Shown here piece by piece: positions 33,984-39,367 of a stretch of 39,367 nucleotides of DNA; positions within the stretch are counted from its first letter, which is position 1; every line of letters starts with the position of its first letter. The position numbers and the translations under genes are program-made. A model generated the notes under the pieces. The model did no database searches, was not told the origin of the DNA, and saw nothing but the letters and a program-made list of their open reading frames with translations. Source of the stretch: Acidobacteriota bacterium (GTDB taxonomy: Bacteria; Acidobacteriota; Thermoanaerobaculia; UBA5066); NCBI GenBank assembly GCA_029567505.1, contig JAKPXO010000323.1, forward strand, positions 1 through 39,367, written 5' to 3'.

Positions 33984-34760
33984 ATGGCCAAGACCGCTTC
34001 CCCGCACGTCGCCTCCCTCCTAAAGGACATTCGAGCCGCTCTCGACGACAGAGTGGACGAGAAGGCGCGCTCGGTTCCCGTCGCCAAGGGGGCGCTGAAG
34101 GTGATCGGCGTCCGTCCCGGCAGCGTCAAGGCCGTGGCGCGGGAGATCGCGGTCAGGCACAAGGCGACGCTCGCCTATCCGCTCGTCGCCGAGCTGCTCG
34201 ACGCCGCCGCCTCCCGGAAGGTGCGCGAGGAGATTCTCGTCGCGGTGGAGCTCCTCGACAGGTTCCGCAAGGAGTTCGAGCCCGCGCTCCTCGTCCGGAT
34301 GGACAAGTGGAGCTCCGTCGCCGACGACCTCGAGGTCGCCGAGGCGTTGGGTGAGAAGGTGGCGGCCTTCGTCCTCGCGCTCGACCCGTCGAAGATCACG
34401 ACGATCCGCAAGTGGGCCCGGCTCCGCAGCGTCGGGCGGAAGCGCCTCGCGCTCCTGGCCGCCGCGGGCCTCGTCTCCGAGGGGAGGCGCGACGCGGCGC
34501 TGGCGCTCGACCTCTGCGAGATCCTCCTGAACGAGGACCACCCGGTCCTGGTGCGGGAGGTCGCGAGCCTCCTGCGCACGACGACGAAGATCGACGCGAA
34601 GGCCGTCCAGGACTTCCTGTTCCGGCGCTCGATCGACGGGAACCCCGCGATCCTCCGGGCCGGCTCGGAGAACCTCGACGCCGCTCGCCGCGCCGCGCTC
34701 ATCGCGAAGCTCGAGGCGCAGCAGGCGAGTCTCGGCGCGCTGGCCGCCGCCGGGCGCTGA
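33984..34760 (+). CDS. AlkD-like DNA alkylation repair family protein
   Basis: 258-residue all-helical protein that resembles the DNA_alkylation (AlkC/AlkD) family, HEAT-like repeats that wrap DNA and remove alkylated bases. Supporting features are the regular helical hairpins, the segment [13 protein letters not shown], the [21 protein letters not shown] block and [18 protein letters not shown], which fits the Arg-containing helix. In AlkD the catalytic Asp is four residues after a Trp (W..VD). Here that position appears to be Ala, with Asp at the next two positions, so activity is uncertain. It is convergent with the thioredoxin-like gene. Confidence 0.75.
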   Translation: MAKTASPHVASLLKDIRAALDDRVDEKARSVPVAKGALKVIGVRPGSVKAVAREIAVRHKATLAYPLVAELLDAAASRKVREEILVAVELLDRFRKEFEPALLVRMDKWSSVADDLEVAEALGEKVAAFVLALDPSKITTIRKWARLRSVGRKRLALLAAAGLVSEGRRDAALALDLCEILLNEDHPVLVREVASLLRTTTKIDAKAVQDFLFRRSIDGNPAILRAGSENLDAARRAALIAKLEAQQASLGALAAAGR

Positions 34761-34789
34761 GCCCCGCGGCCTCCCTCCCTCCGAGCGCG

Positions 34790-34816
34790 CTCCCGGCGGG
34801 CCGCTCCGGCCGGGAG
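34790..34816. terminator. 8-bp hairpin between convergent genes
   Basis: CTCCCGGC (34790-34797), 11-base loop, GCCGGGAG (34809-34816), in the 96 bases between the AlkD-like and thioredoxin-like stops. It could serve both directions. Confidence 0.45.
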
Positions 34817-34856
34817 GAGGCGCCCGGCGACGCCGCCTCCCGGTCCGAGGGGACGA

Positions 34857-35348
34857 CTACTTCGGTGCGTCGGCCTTGAATCGCTTCAGGAGCCAGGCGC
34901 GGACTTCGTCCTTCCCCTTCGCGCCGAGCGCCGCGACCTCGCCGCCCTTCGTTACCTCCGCGACCTTGAGCGAGTCGTCGGAAAGGACGAGCGCCGGAAA
35001 CCCCTTCGCCGGGTCGATCCCGTAGCGCTCGAGGAGGGCCCGGTTCGGCGAGCCCGGCGCGACGTCGACGAAGACGGGGATGAACTGTCTGAAGAACGCC
35101 GAAAGGAAGGGCTCCTCGTAGATCGCGTCGTTCACGACGCGGCACGGCGCGCAGTCGTTGGTGCCGAAATTCACGAGCAGCCGCCGGCCGGACTCGGTGG
35201 CGGCCTTCGAGGCGGCGTCGATCGCCAGCGCGCCGACGCTCGTCGTGTCGTAGATCGGGAGGCCCTCCGGCGCAGGCGGCTCGGCGGCGAGGGCCAGCGG
35301 CGCGGCGGCGAGGAGGAAGACGGCGGCGAGGCGGGTGGTCGGTGTCAT
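34857..35348 (-). CDS. Secreted thioredoxin-like protein
   Basis: 163 residues with a signal peptide (MTPTTRLAAVFLLAAAPLAL, cleavage near ALA-A). A thioredoxin fold follows with the redox pair CAPC (66-69) in LLVNFGTNDCAPCRVVN, then FFRQFIPVFVDVAPG and the cis-Pro region GFPALVLSDD. It would act in the periplasm as a thiol oxidoreductase or a DUF255/thioredoxin_7-style protein, with an unknown partner. It lies 24 bases after the DUF3467 gene on the same strand and is probably co-transcribed with it. Confidence 0.9.
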   Translation of the reverse strand: MTPTTRLAAVFLLAAAPLALAAEPPAPEGLPIYDTTSVGALAIDAASKAATESGRRLLVNFGTNDCAPCRVVNDAIYEEPFLSAFFRQFIPVFVDVAPGSPNRALLERYGIDPAKGFPALVLSDDSLKVAEVTKGGEVAALGAKGKDEVRAWLLKRFKADAPK

Positions 35349-35372
35349 CGTTCCCTTTCCGTGCGCGGGTGT

Positions 35373-35699
35373 TCAGTTCGGTCGGACCGGTGCCCCGGCT
35401 CCGGGGCGCGGAGCCTCGAAGTCGACGCGGATCGGGCCGTAGCTCTTCTCGTAGACGGCGATGTTCTGCGCCAACGCGTTGAGCAGCTGCTTGGCGTGGA
35501 CGGGCGTCGTGAGGACCCTGGAGAGTATCCGCACGTCGTTCCGACCGGGGACGGTCCGGGCGAAGTCGAAGACGAACTCGGCCGGGTTGTGGATGATGTT
35601 GACGAAGTTCGCGTAGACGCCGCTCGCGACGGAGTCGTCCATCGAGAACTGCAGGGCCGGGGGAGCGGCCCCTTCGCCCTTTGGCGGGGCTTCAGCCAT
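35373..35699 (-). CDS. DUF3467 protein
   Basis: 108-residue cytosolic protein matching DUF3467, a small family of unknown function. The core reads GVYANFVNIIHNPAEFVFDF, then the segment around GRNDVRILSRVLTTPVHAKQLLNAL. The C-terminal 20 residues are Pro/Ala/Gly-rich. The ATG is preceded by GAGGTG, and further upstream by a perfect 9-bp inverted repeat (35715-35737) and a TAGAAT hexamer (35749-35754). It heads a pair with the secreted thioredoxin-like gene. Confidence 0.9.
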   Translation of the reverse strand: MAEAPPKGEGAAPPALQFSMDDSVASGVYANFVNIIHNPAEFVFDFARTVPGRNDVRILSRVLTTPVHAKQLLNALAQNIAVYEKSYGPIRVDFEAPRPGAGAPVRPN

Positions 35700-35714
35700 T
35701 GAGACACCTCACGA

Positions 35715-35737
35715 TGCGCATCCTCCCGGGATGCGCA
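35715..35737. promoter_or_regulatory. Perfect 9-bp inverted repeat upstream of DUF3467
   Basis: TGCGCATCC (35715-35723), spacer TCCCG, GGATGCGCA (35729-35737). It lies between the TAGAAT hexamer and the ATG of the DUF3467 gene, so it is either an operator overlapping the transcription start or a leader hairpin close to the ribosome-binding site. Confidence 0.5.
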
Positions 35738-35748
35738 AGAAGGATGCC

Positions 35749-35754
35749 ATTCTA
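35749..35754 (-). promoter_or_regulatory. Candidate -10 hexamer TAGAAT for DUF3467
   Basis: TAGAAT on the minus strand, 49 bases before the ATG and 11 bases before the inverted repeat at 35715-35737. Confidence 0.4.
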
Positions 35755-35804
35755 GCCGTCCGCCGGCACGCGCGCGGGACGGGTCCTGCGGGTCGCGACG
35801 AACG

Positions 35805-35810
35805 TAAGAT
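35805..35810 (+). promoter_or_regulatory. Candidate -10 hexamer TAAGAT for the TatT-like gene (leaderless spacing)
   Basis: TAAGAT ends six bases before the ATG at 35817, so the transcript would begin at or next to the start codon. The six bases between (CTGAAG) contain no proper ribosome-binding site. Confidence 0.5.
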
Positions 35811-35816
35811 CTGAAG

Positions 35817-36719
35817 ATGCAGCGTACGACCCGGGGCGTTCCGGCCTTCGTGATCCTCGTCTCTTTCCTCCTCGGTCCGGCGTCCGTCCTCGCGGCGGAC
35901 CCATCCGCGACGGTCGCGGCGGCCGACGCCGCCTGGGCGCGCCGGGCCGCCGGGGCGACGGGCGGGACCGCCGCGGATGCGGCCGCCCGGGACGTCGTCG
36001 CCGCGGCCCGCGCTGCCGTCGCCGCCGAGCCCGAGTCCGTCGGTGCCCGGTGGCGGCTGATGCGGGCGCTCTACTTCCTCGGGGAGCACGCCACGCCGGG
36101 GGAGGCGGCCAAGAAGGCCGTCTTCGACGAGGGGAAGCGGGTCGGTGAAGAGACGCTCGCGCTCCTCCGGCGAACCGCGGGAGCGTCGGCGGGCCGGGAC
36201 CTCACGAGCGCCTCGCCGGTCGAGCTGGCACCGTATCTCGCACAGACGCCGGACGCCGTCCCGGCGTTCCTCTGGGCCGGGGTGAACTGGGGGAAATGGG
36301 CGCTCGTCTTCGGCAAGACGGCGGCGGCCCGGCAGGGTGCGGCCGCGAAGATCCGCGACTACGCTGCCGCGGTCGTGGCGCTCGACCCGACGTGGGACGA
36401 AGGAGGCGGGTACCGCGTCCTCGGCCGGCTCCACCATCAGACGCCGTCGATCCCCTTCGTCACCGGCTGGGCGTCCCGGGCGGAGGCGCTCGCGAGCCTC
36501 CGGCGCGCCGTGGAGAAGGGGCCGCGGAACTTCGTCAACCGTCTCTACCTCGCCGAGGCGATCTGGGACTACGAGAAGGGGAAGAGGGACGAGGCGCGCG
36601 GGATGCTCGAGGCGCTCGTCCGCGAAGCGCCGACGCCGGGCCTCGAGGTGGAGGCCGCCCGGGCGCAGGAGGACGCGCGTGCCCTCCTGGCCGCGTGGGC
36701 CGGGAAGGGACGGCGATGA
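35817..36719 (+). CDS. Secreted helical-repeat protein, TatT-like (TRAP-associated) family
   Basis: 300 residues with a signal peptide ([20 protein letters not shown], cleavage near VLA-A). The mature part is all-helical TPR-like hairpins. The segment [20 protein letters not shown] resembles the signature of TatT proteins, periplasmic partners of some TRAP transporters. No TRAP permease gene is nearby, so the role is open. [29 protein letters not shown] near the C-terminus is a good TPR unit. The stop overlaps the serine acetyltransferase start as ATGA, so the two are translationally coupled. Confidence 0.75.
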   Translation: MQRTTRGVPAFVILVSFLLGPASVLAADPSATVAAADAAWARRAAGATGGTAADAAARDVVAAARAAVAAEPESVGARWRLMRALYFLGEHATPGEAAKKAVFDEGKRVGEETLALLRRTAGASAGRDLTSASPVELAPYLAQTPDAVPAFLWAGVNWGKWALVFGKTAAARQGAAAKIRDYAAAVVALDPTWDEGGGYRVLGRLHHQTPSIPFVTGWASRAEALASLRRAVEKGPRNFVNRLYLAEAIWDYEKGKRDEARGMLEALVREAPTPGLEVEAARAQEDARALLAAWAGKGRR

Positions 36720-37636
36720 AGGAGCGGATCCGGGGCGCGATGGCGCGCATCGTCGCGACCGCCGAGAGTCGCCCGCAGCTCTCCGCGGTGGAGGCCGCCC
36801 CCCGTCCCCAGAAGAAGGAGATCATCGAGATCCTCCGGCTCTTCCAGGAGGTAGTCTATCCCGGGTACTTCGGAGATACGGTCCTCTACCGGGACAACCT
36901 CCGCGACCACCTCGGCGACGTCCTGTTCCGGATCCACCTCCGGCTCTCCGCGGAGGTCGAGAAGGCGCTCGAGGCCTCCGAGGGCCGGCCGGCCGCGCGC
37001 CGCCACGCGCGGGAGGTCGTCACCGAGCTGTTCGAGCGGATGCCCGAGGTCGCCGACCGCGTCGCCGAGGACGTCCAGGCCGCGTACGACGGCGACCCTG
37101 CGGCCCAGGGTTTCGACGAGCTGATCCTCGCCTACCCGGGCGTGAAGGCCATCTTCACCTACCGGATCGCGCACGAGCTGCACCGGATGGGGGTGCGGCT
37201 GATCCCCAGGGTGATGACCGAGTTCGCGCACAACGAGACGGGGGTGGACATCCACCCCGGCGCGACGATCGGACGTTCGTTCTTCATCGACCACGGGACG
37301 GGCGTCGTCATCGGCGAGACGACGACGATCGGGGACCGGGTGAAGATCTACCAGGGGGTGACGCTCGGGGCGCTCTCTTTCCCGAAGAACGAGCACGGGG
37401 AGCTGATCCGCGGCGTCAAGCGCCATCCGACGGTGGAGGACGACGTCGTGATCTACGCGGGCGCGACGATCCTCGGCGGCTCCACCGTGATCGGGCGCGG
37501 CAGCGTCATCGGCGGGAGCGTCTGGCTGACGACCTCGGTGCCGGCTTTCACGCGCGTGACGCTCGCGGGGGAGCAGCTGCGGTTCGAGCCGCGGACCCCG
37601 CCCGCGCGCGGCAAGGGGCCGGGCGCGCCGGCCTGA
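36716..37636 (+). CDS. Serine O-acetyltransferase (CysE/EpsC type)
   Basis: Makes O-acetylserine, the acceptor for cysteine synthesis, 306 residues. The N-terminal helical domain (to about 160) includes [19 protein letters not shown] and [23 protein letters not shown]. The left-handed beta-helix then carries the hexapeptide repeats with the catalytic His segments ([39 protein letters not shown]). The long N-terminus matches the EpsC-like branch. The ATG overlaps the upstream stop (ATGA) with GGGAAGGG before it. The C-terminal tail is Pro/Gly/Ala-rich. It is convergent with folK, with only three bases between stops. Confidence 0.93.
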   Translation: MKERIRGAMARIVATAESRPQLSAVEAAPRPQKKEIIEILRLFQEVVYPGYFGDTVLYRDNLRDHLGDVLFRIHLRLSAEVEKALEASEGRPAARRHAREVVTELFERMPEVADRVAEDVQAAYDGDPAAQGFDELILAYPGVKAIFTYRIAHELHRMGVRLIPRVMTEFAHNETGVDIHPGATIGRSFFIDHGTGVVIGETTTIGDRVKIYQGVTLGALSFPKNEHGELIRGVKRHPTVEDDVVIYAGATILGGSTVIGRGSVIGGSVWLTTSVPAFTRVTLAGEQLRFEPRTPPARGKGPGAPA

Positions 37637-37639
37637 GGC

Positions 37640-38146
37640 TCAGTCCCCTGCGGTCGAGAGGCGCTCGACCCTCGCCGGCGGAGCCGCGGCGAGGAGGGCC
37701 GAGACCTTCTGCCCGGTGCCCGGCACGACGAGGTCGGGCCGCAGGTCCGCGAGCGGCGCGAGGACGAACCGCCGGCTCGCCATCCTCGGGTGCGGGAGGA
37801 CGAGCCCGGGGAGCTCGAGGACGAGGTCCCCGTAGAGGAGGAGGTCGAGGTCGAGCGGCCGCGGCCCGTCGCGGAGCGGGGAGCGCCTGCGGCCCGCCTC
37901 CGCCTCGAGACGCAGGAGGGTCGCGAGGAGCGCGACGGGCTCGAGCCTCGTCCGCCCGACGGCGACGGCGTTCAGGAAGTCGGGCTGGGGCGGCCCGCCG
38001 ACGGGGGCGGTCCGGTAGACCGGGGAGAGGACGAGGCCGTGGACGCTGGACGAGAGGCCCGCGAGGGCCGCTTCGAACGCGAGGCGTGGAGAGCCGACGT
38101 TCCCGCCGAGGCCGATCGCGACCTCGGCCGGCCCGTCAGTAGTCGT
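37640..38146 (-). CDS. folK: HPPK (FolK), reading frame without a canonical start codon
   Basis: 2-amino-4-hydroxy-6-hydroxymethyldihydropteridine pyrophosphokinase of the folate pathway, about 168 residues. The open frame reads [20 protein letters not shown], then [21 protein letters not shown], the family signature [15 protein letters not shown] and [19 protein letters not shown], ending STAGD. No ATG, GTG or TTG precedes the conserved region in this frame before an upstream stop. The best candidate is ACG at 38144-38146 (38146 given here), preceded by GGAGAG at good spacing and overlapping the last codons of the zinc-ribbon gene. A sequencing error converting ATG is equally possible. The first in-frame ATG is far too late, at RMASRR. 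Confidence 0.85.
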   Translation of the reverse strand, partial: TTTDGPAEVAIGLGGNVGSPRLAFEAALAGLSSSVHGLVLSPVYRTAPVGGPPQPDFLNAVAVGRTRLEPVALLATLLRLEAEAGRRRSPLRDGPRPLDLDLLLYGDLVLELPGLVLPHPRMASRRFVLAPLADLRPDLVVPGTGQKVSALLAAAPPARVERLSTAGD

Positions 38147-38468
38147 CTTCGCTCTCCGAATCGCCTGCCTCGAGGCTCGGCCCCTCTCCGAGAGGAAGCT
38201 CCTCGTCGTCCAAGGCCGCCTTGGCGTTCGGGTCCTCGGGCTCCGCGCCGAGGTCGTCCTCGTCGCGGTTCCTCTCGAAGAGATCCGGGTCTGCGAACTC
38301 GTCGCGCTTGGCGCGACGAGCTGCGATCAGCGCGGCCGGCGACGTGTCGCGCGGCGGCGCGTCCTTCTGGTCGGCTCCGCACTTCGGGCAGAAGACGGGA
38401 GTTCTCTTCAGGTCGTAGAACTTCGTCCCGCAGCGGAAGCACTCGTGTTTTTGGCCGAGATCGGGCAT
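38136..38468 (-). CDS. FYDLN-acid family zinc-ribbon protein
   Basis: 110-residue protein with an N-terminal zinc ribbon ([16 protein letters not shown], then FCPKCGADQ) that carries two CxxC pairs and the FYDL signature of the FYDLN_acid family, whose function is unknown. The remainder is highly acidic and low in complexity ([17 protein letters not shown], ending DSESEDDY). The ATG at 38468 has GAGGG upstream; an in-frame TTG four codons earlier overlaps that site and is rejected. The stop region overlaps the start of folK. It is divergent from tgt across 147 bases. Confidence 0.9.
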   Translation of the reverse strand: MPDLGQKHECFRCGTKFYDLKRTPVFCPKCGADQKDAPPRDTSPAALIAARRAKRDEFADPDLFERNRDEDDLGAEPEDPNAKAALDDEELPLGEGPSLEAGDSESEDDY

Positions 38469-38550
38469 TCGTTCCCTCAAAAAAGACGCCGGAACATAGC
38501 ATCGGGTCCGAGGTCGGTCAACGAGATCCGGAGGCGTGGCGGGCGGCGCT

Positions 38551-38556
38551 TACACT
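38551..38556 (+). promoter_or_regulatory. Candidate -10 hexamer TACACT upstream of tgt
   Basis: TACACT lies 59 bases before the tgt GTG but exactly six bases before the GTG of a 19-codon open frame (38563-38622) whose stop overlaps the tgt start. Confidence 0.4.
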
Positions 38557-38562
38557 CGCCGT

Positions 38563-38622
38563 GTGAGCCGCTCCTTCCTCCCGCTCTCCCGGCGCTTCGC
38601 CCGTGCGGTGCGCACGTGCTGA
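38563..38622 (+). CDS. Possible leader peptide overlapping the tgt start
   Basis: GTG-initiated frame of 19 codons ([19 protein letters not shown]) that begins six bases after a TACACT hexamer and ends with a TGA that overlaps the tgt start (GTGCTGA). The peptide is basic and resembles no family known to me. If translated, it would be leaderless and couple ribosomes onto tgt. It may be fortuitous. Confidence 0.25.
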   Translation: MSRSFLPLSRRFARAVRTC

Positions 38623-39367
38623 GCTTCGAGCTCCTCGCCGTGGACGGGGCCGCGCGGCGAGGTCGCGTGACGCTCGACCACGGGACCGTCGAGACGCCCG
38701 CCTTCATGCCGGTCGGCACGGCCGGTACGGTGAAGGCGGTCCGCTGGAGCGACGTCTCGGCCGCGGGCGCCGAGATCGTCCTCGCGAACACGTATCACCT
38801 GATGCTCCGGCCCGGCGGGGAGCTGATCCGCGAGATGGGCGGTCTCCACGCGTTCGTCGGCTGGGGACGACCGATCCTGACCGACTCCGGAGGGTTCCAG
38901 GTGATGTCGCTCGCGGCGAACCGCAAGCTGACGGAGGAAGGAGTCGTCTTCCGGAGCCACCTCGACGGCAGCGCGCACCTCCTGACACCGGAGCGGGCCG
39001 CAGAGCTCCAGCTCCGCGACTTCGGGGTCGACGTCGCGATGGCCCTCGACGAGTGCACCCCGTACCCGGCGACGAGGGACGACGCGGCCCGTTCGATGGC
39101 CCTCACGCACCGGTGGGCGCGCCGCGGGCGGGCGGCCTTCCTCGCGGCGCGCGAGGGGAGCGGCCGGGGCGCGCAGTTCGGCATCGTGCAGGGGGGGATG
39201 TACGCCGACCTGCGCCGCGAGAGCGCCGCCGCCGTCGCCGCGGAGGGTTTCGAGGGGATCGCGTGCGGCGGCGTCTCGGTGGGGGAGCCGAAGGAGGAGA
39301 TGCGCGCGATCGTCGAGGCCACCGGGCCGCTCCTTCCGCCCGGGCGTCCGCGCTACCTGATGGGCGT
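38616..39367 (+). CDS. tgt: tRNA-guanine transglycosylase Tgt (5' part)
   Basis: Exchanges G34 of GUN-anticodon tRNAs for preQ1 in queuosine synthesis. The window ends after about 250 residues, so the nucleophile region and zinc site are not visible. The N-terminal two-thirds is canonical: [72 protein letters not shown] and [16 protein letters not shown]. The GTG at 38616 gives the usual start ([20 protein letters not shown]). No ribosome-binding site is evident, and a short upstream frame overlaps the start. It shares a divergent 147-base region with the zinc-ribbon gene. queC and queE lie at the other end of the window. Confidence 0.95.
   Translation, partial: MLSFELLAVDGAARRGRVTLDHGTVETPAFMPVGTAGTVKAVRWSDVSAAGAEIVLANTYHLMLRPGGELIREMGGLHAFVGWGRPILTDSGGFQVMSLAANRKLTEEGVVFRSHLDGSAHLLTPERAAELQLRDFGVDVAMALDECTPYPATRDDAARSMALTHRWARRGRAAFLAAREGSGRGAQFGIVQGGMYADLRRESAAAVAAEGFEGIACGGVSVGEPKEEMRAIVEATGPLLPPGRPRYLMG

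Noticed and set aside
38477-38482. A6/T6 run as an intrinsic terminator
   Set aside because: It lies in the leader of the zinc-ribbon gene, and I see no stable hairpin in front of it on either strand.
37972-38502. Minus-strand frame overlapping the zinc-ribbon and folK genes
   Set aside because: It is the third reading frame, Arg/Ser-rich, and conflicts with two frames that have clear family motifs.
1-39367. Mobile elements, CRISPR, tRNA or rRNA genes
   Set aside because: I saw no transposase or integrase motifs, no regularly spaced repeats beyond the two-copy element near 31.5 kb, and no T-loop or acceptor-stem patterns. A tRNA or covariance-model scan would settle this.

Overview
This is a very GC-rich, densely coded bacterial chromosome segment with about 32 genes and no rRNA, tRNA, CRISPR array, insertion sequence or phage gene that I can recognise. 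The gene families and protein style suggest an Acidobacteriota genome, most likely Thermoanaerobaculia-like. The indicators are a Ser/Thr kinase with one membrane helix and a long repeat-rich sensor tail, an RsmH-type methyltransferase outside the division cluster, a diderm envelope, heavy use of CTC/GAG/ATC codons and many GTG starts. The taxonomic call is inference.

Layout. 1-3235 (minus): start of a small membrane-anchored protein, a 488-base gap, then queE and queC (7-deazaguanine synthesis) and an HD-GYP protein. 3411-8346 (plus): a five-gene cascade coupled by GTGA or short overlaps: FAD oxidoreductase, DUF1365, cyclopropane-fatty-acid synthase, DUF2062 and a second CFA-like methyltransferase, followed by msrA. 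9075-15650 (minus): DUF1302 barrel, DUF1329, YCF48/BNR propeller and an MMPL/RND transporter, a whole-envelope module that probably moves a hydrophobic molecule. 15834-17288 (minus): M64 metallopeptidase. 17334-22203 (plus): thpR, acyl-CoA dehydrogenase, an ACSF3/MatB-like acyl-CoA synthetase and an FHA-GAF-adenylate cyclase. 22109-30657 (minus): Ser/Thr kinase, phosphofructokinase, Cys/Met PLP enzyme, RsmH-type methyltransferase and PafA-like phosphatase. 30822-37636: secreted DUF4410-like protein, PAS-LuxR regulator, PhhB, MnmA, AlkD-like protein, secreted thioredoxin-like protein, DUF3467, TatT-like protein and CysE/EpsC. 37640-39367: folK, a FYDLN-acid zinc-ribbon protein and the 5' part of tgt.

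Themes. Lipid chemistry dominates the left half: a fatty-acid-tail modification operon lies next to a module that could export a hydrophobic product, and acyl-CoA genes follow. Signalling is concentrated around 20.6-25.2 kb, where an FHA-linked cyclase and a Ser/Thr kinase are convergent and share 95 bases of coding DNA. Queuosine genes lie at both ends (queC/queE left, tgt right). Across the window, TAnnnT hexamers recur just upstream of starts; in four or five cases exactly six bases separate hexamer and start codon, which suggests leaderless transcripts.
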